This document shows, in pieces, positions 8,319-18,118 of a stretch of 64,000 nt of DNA. Source of the stretch: Bacillus spongiae (GTDB taxonomy: Bacteria; Bacillota; Bacilli; Bacillales; Bacillaceae_K); contig NZ_JBBAXC010000014.1 of assembly GCF_037120725.1 (NCBI RefSeq), positions 1 to 64,000 on the forward strand, in the 5' to 3' direction. How positions within the stretch are numbered: the first letter of the stretch is position 1; each line of letters starts with the position of its first letter. A model generated the notes under the pieces. That model was not told where the DNA came from. It searched no databases and saw nothing but the letters and a program-made list of their open reading frames with translations. The position numbers were made by a program, and so were the translations under genes.

Positions 8319-11300
8319 TTGGATATAAAAAGCAAAAAATGGGATCAAAGTACGTTTCAAGATTTTCACAAAGGAGCACATGATGCATGCGGAATTGTCG
8401 CATGTATTGAAAAAAACAAAATACCTACCAATAAGAATGTTCAACGTTGTATTGATGCGTTAATTACGCTCGATCATCGTGCAGGGTTTATTAATGGTGA
8501 AGGAGACGGCGCGGGAATTCATACAGATATCCCTCGCGAACTTTGGAAAGAAAAGCTCATGTCAAAAGGTTTGTCTGCTGACCATGTAGAATCTCCTCGA
8601 TTTATTGTAGGCCATTTCTTTCTAACCCGAAATGCACTAGCAAATGACAACCTATTCAATCTGCTTACACTATTCCAAGAAAATAACTTTACGGTTCTAT
8701 ACGAAAGCACGCAAAATGTGAATGTTGAAAAACTAGGACCGATAGCCCAACAAGAAAATCCTATTTTCTTACAGGTTGCTTTCTTAGCCCCAGAATCATT
8801 AAAACATCACCAACTTTATCTACAGCTCTTTAATCTAACCGTTCAACTTGAGGAAAACGAAAACATGCACGTGGCATCCTTAAGTCCTGATCATACTGTT
8901 TATAAAGTAATGGGATCAGGAGAAACGCTCCTAGATTATTATCATGATTTATCTAACCCCCTAATGGCATCAACGATGACACTGGGACACAATCGATATT
9001 CGACAAATACATTATCAAACTTTTTCCGAGTACAACCCTTCAGTGTATTAGGCCATAATGGAGAGATTAATACGATTTCAAAGTTTCGAGATGAAGCTAT
9101 GATGATTGACGTTCCACTTGTAAAAGATGGAAGTGATTCTCAAGATGTCAGTCGAACCATTGAAACATTAATTTCTAGAGATGATTTTACATTATTTCAA
9201 GCAATGGAAATGATTTTTCCTCCTATTGTTAATGAAATCATTCAATACCCTAAACATCTTCAAGATTTATACGCCTATTTACGAGAAGCATGGGGACATT
9301 TTGCTCAAGGCCCTGCCGGTATTGTGTCTCGCTTTCAAGACGAAGCTGTGTTTAGTGTGGACTCCCTAGGTTTGCGTCCACTTTGGATGCTTGAAACAAA
9401 TCATTCTTTTATTTTTTCTTCCGAGCCTGGTGTTGTAAATTCAGTCGAATTTACAACAGACCCTAAACCATTAGCTCCTGGTGAAAAAGTTGGATTAAAA
9501 TGGAATGAAGATGAAATTCAAGTATATTTTCAACATGATTTCCAAGAGGAGGTTTATAAACGATTTTCAGCATCCCTTCAATTTGAGGATTACGCTGATA
9601 GACTAAAACCGAACAAACTACCTCTTAAAGTGACGATACCATCTGTTGCAAAAATTCATAATGGGCAATATCAAGCTTTTGGTTGGGAACGAGAGCATAT
9701 TCAAATGGTGGAACAAATGGCAGACAAAGGAATTGAACCAATCCGCTCATTAGGACATGATTCACCACTCGCGTCGATTAACCCTACTCGAAAAAACATA
9801 CCTGACTTTATAAAAGAGAGCGTTGCAGTTGTGACAAACCCTGCCATTGATCGTGATAGAGAAACAGAACACTTCTCTACAAGGACAATGATTGGAAAAC
9901 GTCCATCTTATAATAAAAAGCATAGCCCTTCTTTATTCATTGAACTTCCTTCTCCTATTTTACTAGAAGGACAACTCGCAGCTGAATGCAGTGATCATAC
10001 TCAACAATTATCCTATGATCAAATCCTATCAGCTTTTACTAAACAAGATGAAAGTTATATTCTCTCTACTACTTTCAGCCCAGAGGAATCCATTGAAGAG
10101 GCACTCAAGAGGATTAGTATCGAAGCGATAACCTCAGTAGAGAAAAACAAGTCTCTATTAATCTTAGATGATGCTAAAAGCCATCAAGATGGCCACTTAT
10201 GGCTTGATCCTCATATAGTACTTGCCGTTATCGACCAAGAGCTTACTTCTGCAGGATTACGAAGAGAGTGTTCGATTATTGTAAGGTCTGCAGCTATTCG
10301 TTCATTGCATGATGTAATCACAGCATTCGGCTTAGGGGCAGATGCTATAAACCCTTATTATATGTTTTTTACAATTACAGAAGATAAAAAAGTAGAACCA
10401 CTATTAAATTTGTATAATGCATTAAATAAAGGGTTAGAAAAGGTTATTTCAACAATTGGAATTCATGAGTTACGTGGATACGGAAGATTATTTTCATCCA
10501 TCGGACTCACTTCAAGCGTTGCAGAAATGTTAAATATTGTGAACTTTTTTGGAGGAGAACATCTCTCATTCAATTTTCAATCAATGAAAGAAGACGCTAT
10601 TCAACGATCTATTGATTTCAAGAATGAAACCCTCCGAATTTCAAAGAGCTTTAATGTTTTCCCGCGTATTTGGAAATCAATTGGTGATGTCGCTAAAACG
10701 GGGGACTATACAGGATATCGGACAAAACTTACACAGATTGAAGAGAAGAACCCAACAACGATTCGCCACTTAACGTCTATAAAGAAGGCGGAAACAGAAA
10801 CAAAAACAGAAGATGTCGACATCTCTGTAGGTGACCATAGTTTACCATTCGTAATTGCTTCTATGTCATTTGGCTCCCAAAATGAAATTGCCTTTAAGGC
10901 TTACGCTGAGGCTGCTGATAAATTAAATATGGTGAGCTTAAATGGCGAAGGTGGAGAAATGAAAGAAATGCTAGGCAAATACCCAAAAACACGTGGACAG
11001 CAAATTGCTTCTGGACGTTTTGGAGTGAATGCCGAGCTCTTAAATTCTTCCAATCTATTAGAAATAAAGATTGGACAAGGAGCCAAGCCTGGAGAAGGAG
11101 GACACCTACCTGGCTCAAAGGTTACAGCAAAAATTGCTGAAGCCAGAAATGCAACGATAGGCTCTGACTTAATCTCCCCTTCCAACAACCATGATATTTA
11201 TTCAATCGAAGATCTAGCTCAGATGATTCATGAGTTAAAAACAGCTAATGATGAAGCAAAAGTTATTGTCAAAGTTCCTGTCGTTCCTAATATTGGAACT

Positions 11301-12806
11301 ATAGCTGTTGGAATTGCGAAAGCTGGAGCAGACATTATTACACTTAGCGGGTTTGATGGAGGTACAGGTGCAGCTAGAATTCATGCCTTACAACACGTTG
11401 GACTTCCTGTTGAGATTGGTGTAAAAGCAGCTCATAATGCCCTACTGGAAGCTGGCTTACGTGATACCGTTGAAATATGGGCAGATGGCGGTATTAAAAG
11501 TGCGCAGGACGTTATAAAAGTGATGCTCCTCGGTGCCAATCGTATTGGTTTTGGTACTTTATCCATGATTGCAATTGGTTGTACGACCTGTCGAGGCTGT
11601 CATTTAGATACTTGTCATGTTGGGATTGCAACTCAAATCGAATCAGAAGCTCAGGCAAAAGAACATGGACTACGTCGATTTGTTCCCCGTAAATCGGATA
11701 TGGCTGAGTTAGGCTTAATAAACCTATTTACGGCTTTTGGAGAAGAACTTAAACAATTAACTGCTTCCTTAGGTGCTGACCGATTACAGGATCTTGTTGG
11801 TCGTTCTGATCTTCTTGAACAGACAAAGGGACAAAACTTAATGAATCTTACTACCCTACTAAACGTTCTTGATTTACCTCAGCTTCAACATACGCAGTTA
11901 CCTTTAAAAGAAGCTGTGCTTGCTACATCTGTAGCGGCAGTAGGAGGAGAATATCTTGAGAATGAAGCAGCTCAACTAACTACAACTCATCCATTCTCTC
12001 CTGTTGATTCTAAGCACAGAGTACTCGGAAGCCGTGTTTCTTGCCATCGTGTTCGTGCCCAATTTAGCGGAGCACATCAAACACTTGAGCCCATCCATTT
12101 ACGCTACCACAACGGCTCTGTCCCTGGTAACGGGTTAGGGGCCTATTCAACAGAAGGAATGACGATTTCTGTAGCTGGTGGAGGACAAGATGGAATTGGT
12201 AAATCAGCTTTAGGTGGAAATATTATCATTTTAAAGAACAGAGGACAACTCGACGAATTCTATAACGGTTCTGTCGGTAAAGGGTTTGGTTACGGTGCTC
12301 AAAAAGGATTACTTGTTGCACAAGGTAATGCAGATGCCCGAGCAGGCATACGCTTATCTGGAGCTGATATGATTATTGGTGGTCTTATTCAGCAAAATAT
12401 TCCAAAGCACGAGGCAGGCAATATTAGCACGTATGCGAATATTAAAGGGTTTGCATTTGAGTACATGACAAATGGTCGCGGGTTAGTTTTAGGTGATCCA
12501 GGGCCATGGATCTGTGCAGGAATGACTGGGGGAGTCGTTTATTTACGACACCAACCTGAGATGGGATTAACGAAAGAAGCTTTACAGAGAAGGCTAGCAA
12601 AAGGAGCAAAGGTTAGTTTAAACCCAATCGATGAGCGTGCTAAAGAAGACCTTACTGAGCTCTTAACTATGTATCTTTCATTACTAGAAGAGGAGAATCA
12701 TGAAGAGGCCAATACGATAAGGACGCTTCTAGAAGCACCGGAAGAACATTTTCTTCAAGTCAATCCTGTAAAAGAACAAGCAGACCCATCAGTATCAACA
12801 GAGTAA
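8319..12806 (+). CDS. Glutamate synthase large-subunit-type protein
   Basis: A 1495-residue protein with the full GltA layout. There is an N-terminal class II glutamine amidotransferase (catalytic Cys in HDACGIVA after a short propeptide), a central domain, an FMN-binding synthase barrel (GEGGE, PGEGGHLPGSKV, LSGFDGGTGAA), and a C-terminal GxGxG beta-helix (VPGNGLGAYS, GGNIIILKNRG). The presumed FeS region reads CTTCRGCHLDTCHVG, with four cysteines rather than the usual three (CxxxxxCxxxxC) of standard GltB/Fd-GOGAT. No small NADPH subunit is nearby, so ferredoxin or an unlinked partner may supply electrons. TTG 8319 is the start: CGGAGGTG precedes it, and earlier in-frame codons lack support. 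Confidence 0.9.
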   Translation: MDIKSKKWDQSTFQDFHKGAHDACGIVACIEKNKIPTNKNVQRCIDALITLDHRAGFINGEGDGAGIHTDIPRELWKEKLMSKGLSADHVESPRFIVGHFFLTRNALANDNLFNLLTLFQENNFTVLYESTQNVNVEKLGPIAQQENPIFLQVAFLAPESLKHHQLYLQLFNLTVQLEENENMHVASLSPDHTVYKVMGSGETLLDYYHDLSNPLMASTMTLGHNRYSTNTLSNFFRVQPFSVLGHNGEINTISKFRDEAMMIDVPLVKDGSDSQDVSRTIETLISRDDFTLFQAMEMIFPPIVNEIIQYPKHLQDLYAYLREAWGHFAQGPAGIVSRFQDEAVFSVDSLGLRPLWMLETNHSFIFSSEPGVVNSVEFTTDPKPLAPGEKVGLKWNEDEIQVYFQHDFQEEVYKRFSASLQFEDYADRLKPNKLPLKVTIPSVAKIHNGQYQAFGWEREHIQMVEQMADKGIEPIRSLGHDSPLASINPTRKNIPDFIKESVAVVTNPAIDRDRETEHFSTRTMIGKRPSYNKKHSPSLFIELPSPILLEGQLAAECSDHTQQLSYDQILSAFTKQDESYILSTTFSPEESIEEALKRISIEAITSVEKNKSLLILDDAKSHQDGHLWLDPHIVLAVIDQELTSAGLRRECSIIVRSAAIRSLHDVITAFGLGADAINPYYMFFTITEDKKVEPLLNLYNALNKGLEKVISTIGIHELRGYGRLFSSIGLTSSVAEMLNIVNFFGGEHLSFNFQSMKEDAIQRSIDFKNETLRISKSFNVFPRIWKSIGDVAKTGDYTGYRTKLTQIEEKNPTTIRHLTSIKKAETETKTEDVDISVGDHSLPFVIASMSFGSQNEIAFKAYAEAADKLNMVSLNGEGGEMKEMLGKYPKTRGQQIASGRFGVNAELLNSSNLLEIKIGQGAKPGEGGHLPGSKVTAKIAEARNATIGSDLISPSNNHDIYSIEDLAQMIHELKTANDEAKVIVKVPVVPNIGTIAVGIAKAGADIITLSGFDGGTGAARIHALQHVGLPVEIGVKAAHNALLEAGLRDTVEIWADGGIKSAQDVIKVMLLGANRIGFGTLSMIAIGCTTCRGCHLDTCHVGIATQIESEAQAKEHGLRRFVPRKSDMAELGLINLFTAFGEELKQLTASLGADRLQDLVGRSDLLEQTKGQNLMNLTTLLNVLDLPQLQHTQLPLKEAVLATSVAAVGGEYLENEAAQLTTTHPFSPVDSKHRVLGSRVSCHRVRAQFSGAHQTLEPIHLRYHNGSVPGNGLGAYSTEGMTISVAGGGQDGIGKSALGGNIIILKNRGQLDEFYNGSVGKGFGYGAQKGLLVAQGNADARAGIRLSGADMIIGGLIQQNIPKHEAGNISTYANIKGFAFEYMTNGRGLVLGDPGPWICAGMTGGVVYLRHQPEMGLTKEALQRRLAKGAKVSLNPIDERAKEDLTELLTMYLSLLEEENHEEANTIRTLLEAPEEHFLQVNPVKEQADPSVSTE

Positions 12807-12861
12807 TATTCCATATAAGAAACAACCTACATCTTTACGTTTTTAAAATTCTATTTTGAAA

Positions 12862-12888
12862 GAGGCTTTCATTAAGCCTCTTTTTTTC
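12862..12888 (+). terminator. Terminator of the glutamate synthase-like gene
   Basis: A 7-bp stem (GAGGCTT / AAGCCTC) with a 5-base loop and a run of seven Ts, about 55 bases after the stop codon. Confidence 0.85.
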
Positions 12889-13116
12889 TTCCTTATTAAA
12901 TGTTTCTAGTTGAAATTAACTGCCTAAACATTGATAATAATCATTTATAAGTCAAGGATTTCATTTTAAAAGATTATTTGGACACTTTGTTGACCATTCT
13001 GTTTCCACCATCTATTACTTGCATATTCAGATAAATGGTTGTATAGTCTAATTTGTTTATCAACAAACTAAACTAATAGCAACTAGTTTTTAAATAAGAA
13101 AGGAATTCGTCTCATT
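12889..13116. other. Spacer upstream of ygaE
   Basis: No gene seen. An AT-rich stretch near 12930-12950 (TTGATAATAATCATT) has a loose resemblance to a Fur box. I count only about 12 of 19 matches, so it is not called as a site. Confidence 0.5.
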
Positions 13117-14184
13117 ATGAAGCTTGGTGCTCGAATAATGAAAACGGGAATTGCCATCGTATTAGCACTATTTGTGGCAGAAGCTCTTGAACTTCCATCC
13201 CCTGTTTTCGCTGGAATTGCTGCTGTTTTTGCAGTACAACCTACTATTTATCGTTCTTATTTAACTATTATTGAACAAATACAAGGAAACCTCATTGGCG
13301 CAATAATAGCGGTTAGTTTTGTTATACTTTTTAGCAATCATATTGTCATTATTGGCTTAGCGGCGATTGTTACCATTCTAATCATCTTAAAGCTACAATT
13401 AGGAAATACAATTGGGCTCGCTCTCGTAACACTTATTATCATTATGGAAGGAAGCGGTGATAGCTTTATCACCTTTTCCTTCATTCGACTTTCCACCATT
13501 ATGGTTGGAGTATTTTCTTCCTTTGTGATCAATTTGCTCTTTATTCCGCCAAAATATGAAACGAAAGTATATAGTCAAATTGATAGCATTACAGAAGAAA
13601 TATTAAAATGGACAAGGCTTACTACAAGGCACGCTTCTGAACATAGCCTACTAAAAAAGGACATTGAAAAAATAAAGGAAAAATTGATCAAACTAGATTC
13701 CTTATATTTAAACTATAAAGAAGAGAGAAATTATTTTAAATCAAATGAAGTAGCTAAAAACCGTAAGCTCGTTGTTTTTAGACAGATGATTGCAACAACG
13801 AGAAGGAGCTTTGATACACTTAAACGACTTCACCGTTTTGAAAATGAAGTAAATCAGCTTCCTGAGGAAATGGCTCTTTTTTTACAAGAACAACTTGACC
13901 GTCTTCATAACTACCATGAACAATTATTGCTTAAATTTATAGGGAAAATGCGGCACGATATTAATTCAGAAGCCGTTTGCTTAGATCATTCGTCTTTTAC
14001 CAACGTTTTATCAAAAGAATTAGCAGCGCTTCAAAGCCAACAAGTTCATCATTTTCATATTCTCCATATTTTAACTTCCATTATGGAATATGAAGAGCAT
14101 CTTATCCATTTAGATAAACTAATAACAAGCTTTCAGTCTTTCCATACTGAAGTAAACGAACTAGATATTAAAGAAGATGAATAG
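13117..14184 (+). CDS. ygaE: UPF0421 / aromatic-acid-exporter-like membrane protein YgaE
   Basis: A 355-residue protein of the FUSC-like UPF0421 family. The N-terminal ~150 residues carry five or six hydrophobic segments (ALELPSPVFAGIAAVFAVQPTIYRS is the family hallmark region). The C-terminal ~200 residues are charged, helical and probably cytoplasmic. Relatives are called aromatic acid or p-hydroxybenzoate exporters, but the function of this branch is unproven. Position next to gsaB matches B. subtilis ygaE. A weak AAGGA lies about 11 bases before the ATG. Confidence 0.88.
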   Translation: MKLGARIMKTGIAIVLALFVAEALELPSPVFAGIAAVFAVQPTIYRSYLTIIEQIQGNLIGAIIAVSFVILFSNHIVIIGLAAIVTILIILKLQLGNTIGLALVTLIIIMEGSGDSFITFSFIRLSTIMVGVFSSFVINLLFIPPKYETKVYSQIDSITEEILKWTRLTTRHASEHSLLKKDIEKIKEKLIKLDSLYLNYKEERNYFKSNEVAKNRKLVVFRQMIATTRRSFDTLKRLHRFENEVNQLPEEMALFLQEQLDRLHNYHEQLLLKFIGKMRHDINSEAVCLDHSSFTNVLSKELAALQSQQVHHFHILHILTSIMEYEEHLIHLDKLITSFQSFHTEVNELDIKEDE

Positions 14185-14198
14185 GAATGGGTAAAGTA

Positions 14199-14243
14199 AA
14201 CGGCACCTGATTTGATACATTCTATCAAATAGGTGCCGTTTTT
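14199..14243 (+). terminator. Terminator of ygaE
   Basis: A long stem (AACGGCACCT-g-ATTTGATA pairing with TATCAAAT-a-GGTGCCGTT) with a 4-5 base loop and five Ts, 15 bases after the ygaE stop. Confidence 0.9.
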
Positions 14244-14390
14244 GATGTTGGCTAAATTCACGAGGCAGACTAGAAATAATATTATGCATGGATTATTAAA
14301 GTGAATGATAACATGGTAATGAAGGCGTTTCCTTCGATTCTAGCTTGTTTATTCCACCCAACATACCCCAAAATGGCAGAAGGTAAATAA

Positions 14391-14429
14391 AAAGACTTAA
14401 ATCCGACACTCTGTCGAACTCAAGCCTTA
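14391..14429 (-). terminator. Terminator of the dipeptide ABC operon
   Basis: On the minus strand an imperfect stem centred on TTCGACA-gag-TGTCGGA, extended by GGCTTGAG / TTTAAGTC, ends in TTTTTATTT. It follows the last permease gene by about 35 bases. Confidence 0.75.
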
Positions 14430-14463
14430 TCTGACTATTTAGCTCATTTCAACTTAAATATTG

Positions 14464-15357
14464 CTAGCTTTTCATTCTTGGGTCAAGGGCGTCTCTAAGA
14501 CCATCTCCCATTAAGTTAAACCCTAGAACCGTTAACATAATCACAAGTCCAGGAAAAATCATAGTCCAAGGTGCTAAAATTAAATATTCCTTCGAATCAG
14601 CTAGCATCTTCCCCCACTCCGGACTTGGTGCTTTTGCACCTAATCCTAAAAACCCAAGTGCTGCCGCTTCAATAATTGCTGTCCCAATTGCAAGAGTTCC
14701 TTGAACAATAATAGGGGCCATACTATTCGGTAATATGTGAGAAAATAAAATTCTCCTGTCCTTCATTCCAATAGCTTTTGCAGCCATTACATATTCTTCT
14801 TGTTTCACACTCAACACTTTCGAGCGAATGAGACGTCCAAAGTTTGGAATATTTATAATGGCAATGGCGATTAAAGCATTACGTAAGGACGGCCCTAAAG
14901 CTGCTACAACAGCAATCGCAAGCAATATACTTGGAAAAGCAAGCATTATATCGAAAATACGGGATATGATTATATCAACCCATTTTCCATAATATCCAGC
15001 AATAATACCAAGTATACTCCCAATAACCGCTGACATAATAACCGCTAAAAATCCTACCCAAAGTGAAATTCGAGCACCGTGAATAATTCTCGATAAAATA
15101 TCACGACCAAAATCATCTGTCCCAAACCAATGAGCTGCAGATGGAGATTGTAATCGATCACCAAGCTTTTGCTCATTAATCCCCTCAGGTGCAATCCACG
15201 GGGCAAACACAGCTAAAAGGATAAAAAATAACACAATGAAAAATCCTACTACTGCTAATCTGTTCTTCTTGAAAGTTCTCCACGCTTCTTTCCAAGGAGA
15301 AATTGTTTCCTCCTTTTCAAGCACGACTGATTCTGAATTTGTTGCAATTTGTGCCAT
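14464..15357 (-). CDS. dppC: Dipeptide ABC transporter permease DppC-like
   Basis: A 297-residue inner permease subunit. One N-terminal transmembrane helix (about residues 33-55) is followed by five more in the BPD_transp_1 domain. The EAA loop (EYVMAAKAIGMKDRRILFSHILPN) contacts the ATPases. The conserved HWFGTDDFGRDILSR sequence is typical of OppC/DppC. It is the last gene of a five-gene minus-strand operon, 14 bp after dppB. Confidence 0.9.
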   Translation of the reverse strand: MAQIATNSESVVLEKEETISPWKEAWRTFKKNRLAVVGFFIVLFFILLAVFAPWIAPEGINEQKLGDRLQSPSAAHWFGTDDFGRDILSRIIHGARISLWVGFLAVIMSAVIGSILGIIAGYYGKWVDIIISRIFDIMLAFPSILLAIAVVAALGPSLRNALIAIAIINIPNFGRLIRSKVLSVKQEEYVMAAKAIGMKDRRILFSHILPNSMAPIIVQGTLAIGTAIIEAAALGFLGLGAKAPSPEWGKMLADSKEYLILAPWTMIFPGLVIMLTVLGFNLMGDGLRDALDPRMKS

Positions 15358-15371
15358 CTCTTTGCCTCCCC

Positions 15372-16376
15372 TTAGTTGTACTTAATTCGAGGATCAACTG
15401 CAGCATACAGTAAATCCACTACAAGATTAATTAGCACAAAGATGGTAGCGATGACGAGGATACCAGACTGAATTACTGGATAATCACGAAAAGCAATGGC
15501 ATCAACAATGTAACGACCAATCCCTGGCCACCCAAAAATCGTTTCTGTTAAAATCGCTCCACCCAAAAGCAAACCCATTTGTAAACCAATTACTGTTAAG
15601 ACAGGAATGACTGCATTTTTGAGGGAATGCTTGTAGACAACCCAAAACATATTGACACCTTTCGCTCTTGCTGTGCGAATATAATCAGATCGCATCACTT
15701 CTAGCATGCTGGAACGAGTCATCCTTGCAATAATGGCCATTGGTATCGTTGCTAATGCTACCCCTGGTAAGACTAGATGTTTGATCACTTCCCAAAGCTG
15801 ATCAAATCGACCTTGTATAATCGTATCCACTACATATAAATGTGTGATGGATTCAACAGGGTTACGAATATTATCCCTACCTGTCGTTGGAAGCATATCT
15901 AATTGAATCGCAAAAACCCATTGCTCCATTAAACCTAACCAAAATATCGGCATTGATACACCCACTAATGCTAAAATCATGGCAGTATAATCAAACCAAG
16001 ATTTTTGAAACCATGCGGATATAATTCCTGCATTCACTCCAATGACGATAGCAATAAACATGGCAAAAAAAGAAAGCTCTATCGTCGCTGCTAAATAGGG
16101 CCAAATCTCAACAGCTACGGGTGTACTTGTCCGAATTGACTCTCCTAAATTTCCTTGCAATAATCCTTTTACATAATCAAAATATTGAACATACAGTGGG
16201 TTGTCCAAGCCTAAGCTTGACCGCAATGCTTCTATTGCTTCCTTTGTTGCCTGTTGCCCTAAAATTACTTGAGCAGGGTCACCTGGAATCGCATGGATAA
16301 TTAGGAAAACAATAATCGTAATACCTACTAATACAGGGATAAGCTGTAATAATCTCCGAATCGTGTATTGGAGCAT
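15372..16376 (-). CDS. dppB: Dipeptide ABC transporter permease DppB-like
   Basis: A 334-residue permease with six transmembrane segments. It begins MLQYTIRRLLQLIPVLVGIT and contains IPGDPAQVILGQQAT, both hallmarks of OppB/DppB. The EAA loop (DYIRTARAKGVNMFWVVYKHSLKN) is intact. It forms a heterodimeric channel with DppC and follows the binding-protein gene by about 100 bp. Confidence 0.92.
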   Translation of the reverse strand: MLQYTIRRLLQLIPVLVGITIIVFLIIHAIPGDPAQVILGQQATKEAIEALRSSLGLDNPLYVQYFDYVKGLLQGNLGESIRTSTPVAVEIWPYLAATIELSFFAMFIAIVIGVNAGIISAWFQKSWFDYTAMILALVGVSMPIFWLGLMEQWVFAIQLDMLPTTGRDNIRNPVESITHLYVVDTIIQGRFDQLWEVIKHLVLPGVALATIPMAIIARMTRSSMLEVMRSDYIRTARAKGVNMFWVVYKHSLKNAVIPVLTVIGLQMGLLLGGAILTETIFGWPGIGRYIVDAIAFRDYPVIQSGILVIATIFVLINLVVDLLYAAVDPRIKYN

Positions 16377-16477
16377 AATGATTCACCTCTTTTTTCTACT
16401 AGGATGCTTGATTACCCCATTACGAGATTTATTATGTAGGAAAGGGAGAGACTAACAGACTCTCCCCATTTCCCTTC

Positions 16478-18082
16478 TTATTCGAATTCAACTTCATGTA
16501 GCTTATCCGATCCAGTTGGATGTGGATAGAACCCTTTTAAATCCTTTGTACCAGCCAAGATTGGTGTAGAGTGAACAAGCGGTACCCAAGGAGCTTCCTC
16601 ATGAATGATTTCTTGAGCCTCTTTATATAGCTCGATACGTTTAGCTTCATCTAACTCCGATTGAGCTTCAATGAGTAGTTTATGTGTTTCATCATTCTTG
16701 AAATAAGAATAGTTATTGCTTCCAATATTATCTTCATCTAGGAGAACATATAAGAAGTTATCCGGATCTCCGTTATCTCCTGTCCAGCCTAATAAGAATG
16801 CGTCCGCTTCCCCATTACGAGCCTTCTCTAAGTATGTTGCCCACTCATACGATACAATTTCTGCTTTAATACCTACATCAGCAAGATTTGCTTGAATGGC
16901 TTCCGCTGCTTTTTCACCATCTGGCATGTATGGACGAGGAACTGGCATTGCCCATAGTTCCATTTCAAATCCATCTGCTAATCCAGCCTCTGCTAAAAGT
17001 TCTTTTGCTTTTTCCGGATTATATTCATATTCCTCGATAGCGTCATTGTAACCTGCAATAACAGGAGGTATTGGGTTTTTCGCTGTCAAAGCTTGCCCAC
17101 TGTAGAAAGCATCAATTAACGCTTGCTTATCAATCGCATAGTTCATCGCTTGACGAACTAATTTGTTATCAAATGGAGGACGTGTGCTCGTTAATCCTAA
17201 GTAACCAACATTCATAGATGGACGCTTAAATAATTGAAGACTATCATCAGCTTCAACGGACTCCCCGTCAGTTGGATTAATACCATCCGCTAAATCAATT
17301 TCTCCCGCTTTTAAAGCATTATAGCGAGCTGTATTATCAGGAATAGATTTAAACACCACTTGATCTACTTTTGGATACCCTTCATTCCAATAGTCATCAA
17401 ACTTCTCAATGACCACTTTATCATTTCGTTTCCACTCAACAAATTGGAAAGGTCCCGTTCCAGCTCCTTTCGGTCCATCAGCAAATTTATCACCTAGCTC
17501 TTCTATTGCTGTTGGACTTGCGATCCCAAATGGGCTCATTGCTAAATTTTTAACAAATGGAGCTTGAGGACGCTTTAGTTTAAATTCTACTGTGAGCTCA
17601 TCCGTTGCTGTTACGGACTCAATCACATGACCTTCATCTCCCTTGAATCCACCAAACATTGAACCGTAGTAATAGAATTCTTCCTTGTTTCCATTCGCCC
17701 AGCGCTCAAAGTTATACACAACAGCTTCTGCATTAAAGTCGGTTCCATCTTGGAACTTTACCCCTTCGCGAAGCTTAAAGGTATACATAAGACCATCGGA
17801 AGATGCTTCCCATTCTGTCGCAAGTAATGGTTTAATTTCCGTGTCTTCTTTGCCAAAGTCTACTAATGTTTCAAATATATTTTTCGTAACCTTTAATGAT
17901 TCCCCATCCGTTACAGCGATAGGATCAAGCTTTACTGAATCGCCACCACGACCAAAGATTAATTGCTTCATTTTGTCATCGTTTTCGTTACCTTCACCAG
18001 AAGATTCCTCTCCACATCCTACCAATACTGTAGAAACAGTCAGCAAGAGCAACAACATAATTGACCAAGTTTTCTTCCTCAA
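16478..18082 (-). CDS. dppA: Dipeptide-binding lipoprotein (DppA-like, SBP family 5)
   Basis: A 534-residue extracellular solute-binding lipoprotein. It has a signal peptide of about 22 residues ending in the lipobox VLVGC, an acidic linker, then the large SBP_bac_5 domain. GWTGDNGDPDNF and GAGTGPFQFVEWKR resemble DppA-type dipeptide receptors more than OppA, so dipeptides are the likely cargo; heme or other small peptides cannot be excluded. Translation starts at TTG 18082 with AGGAGG about eight bases upstream. It is the third gene of the operon. Confidence 0.9.
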   Translation of the reverse strand: MRKKTWSIMLLLLLTVSTVLVGCGEESSGEGNENDDKMKQLIFGRGGDSVKLDPIAVTDGESLKVTKNIFETLVDFGKEDTEIKPLLATEWEASSDGLMYTFKLREGVKFQDGTDFNAEAVVYNFERWANGNKEEFYYYGSMFGGFKGDEGHVIESVTATDELTVEFKLKRPQAPFVKNLAMSPFGIASPTAIEELGDKFADGPKGAGTGPFQFVEWKRNDKVVIEKFDDYWNEGYPKVDQVVFKSIPDNTARYNALKAGEIDLADGINPTDGESVEADDSLQLFKRPSMNVGYLGLTSTRPPFDNKLVRQAMNYAIDKQALIDAFYSGQALTAKNPIPPVIAGYNDAIEEYEYNPEKAKELLAEAGLADGFEMELWAMPVPRPYMPDGEKAAEAIQANLADVGIKAEIVSYEWATYLEKARNGEADAFLLGWTGDNGDPDNFLYVLLDEDNIGSNNYSYFKNDETHKLLIEAQSELDEAKRIELYKEAQEIIHEEAPWVPLVHSTPILAGTKDLKGFYPHPTGSDKLHEVEFE

Positions 18083-18118
18083 AAAAATCCCTCCTAATTT
18101 GTCTTTTATATTTTTATG

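Noticed and set aside
10894-11188. Two minus-strand frames inside the glutamate synthase-like gene
   Set aside because: Shadows of a strongly conserved coding region.
12930-12950. Fur box before ygaE
   Set aside because: Only about 12 of 19 positions match and the area is AT-rich; ygaE has no iron link.
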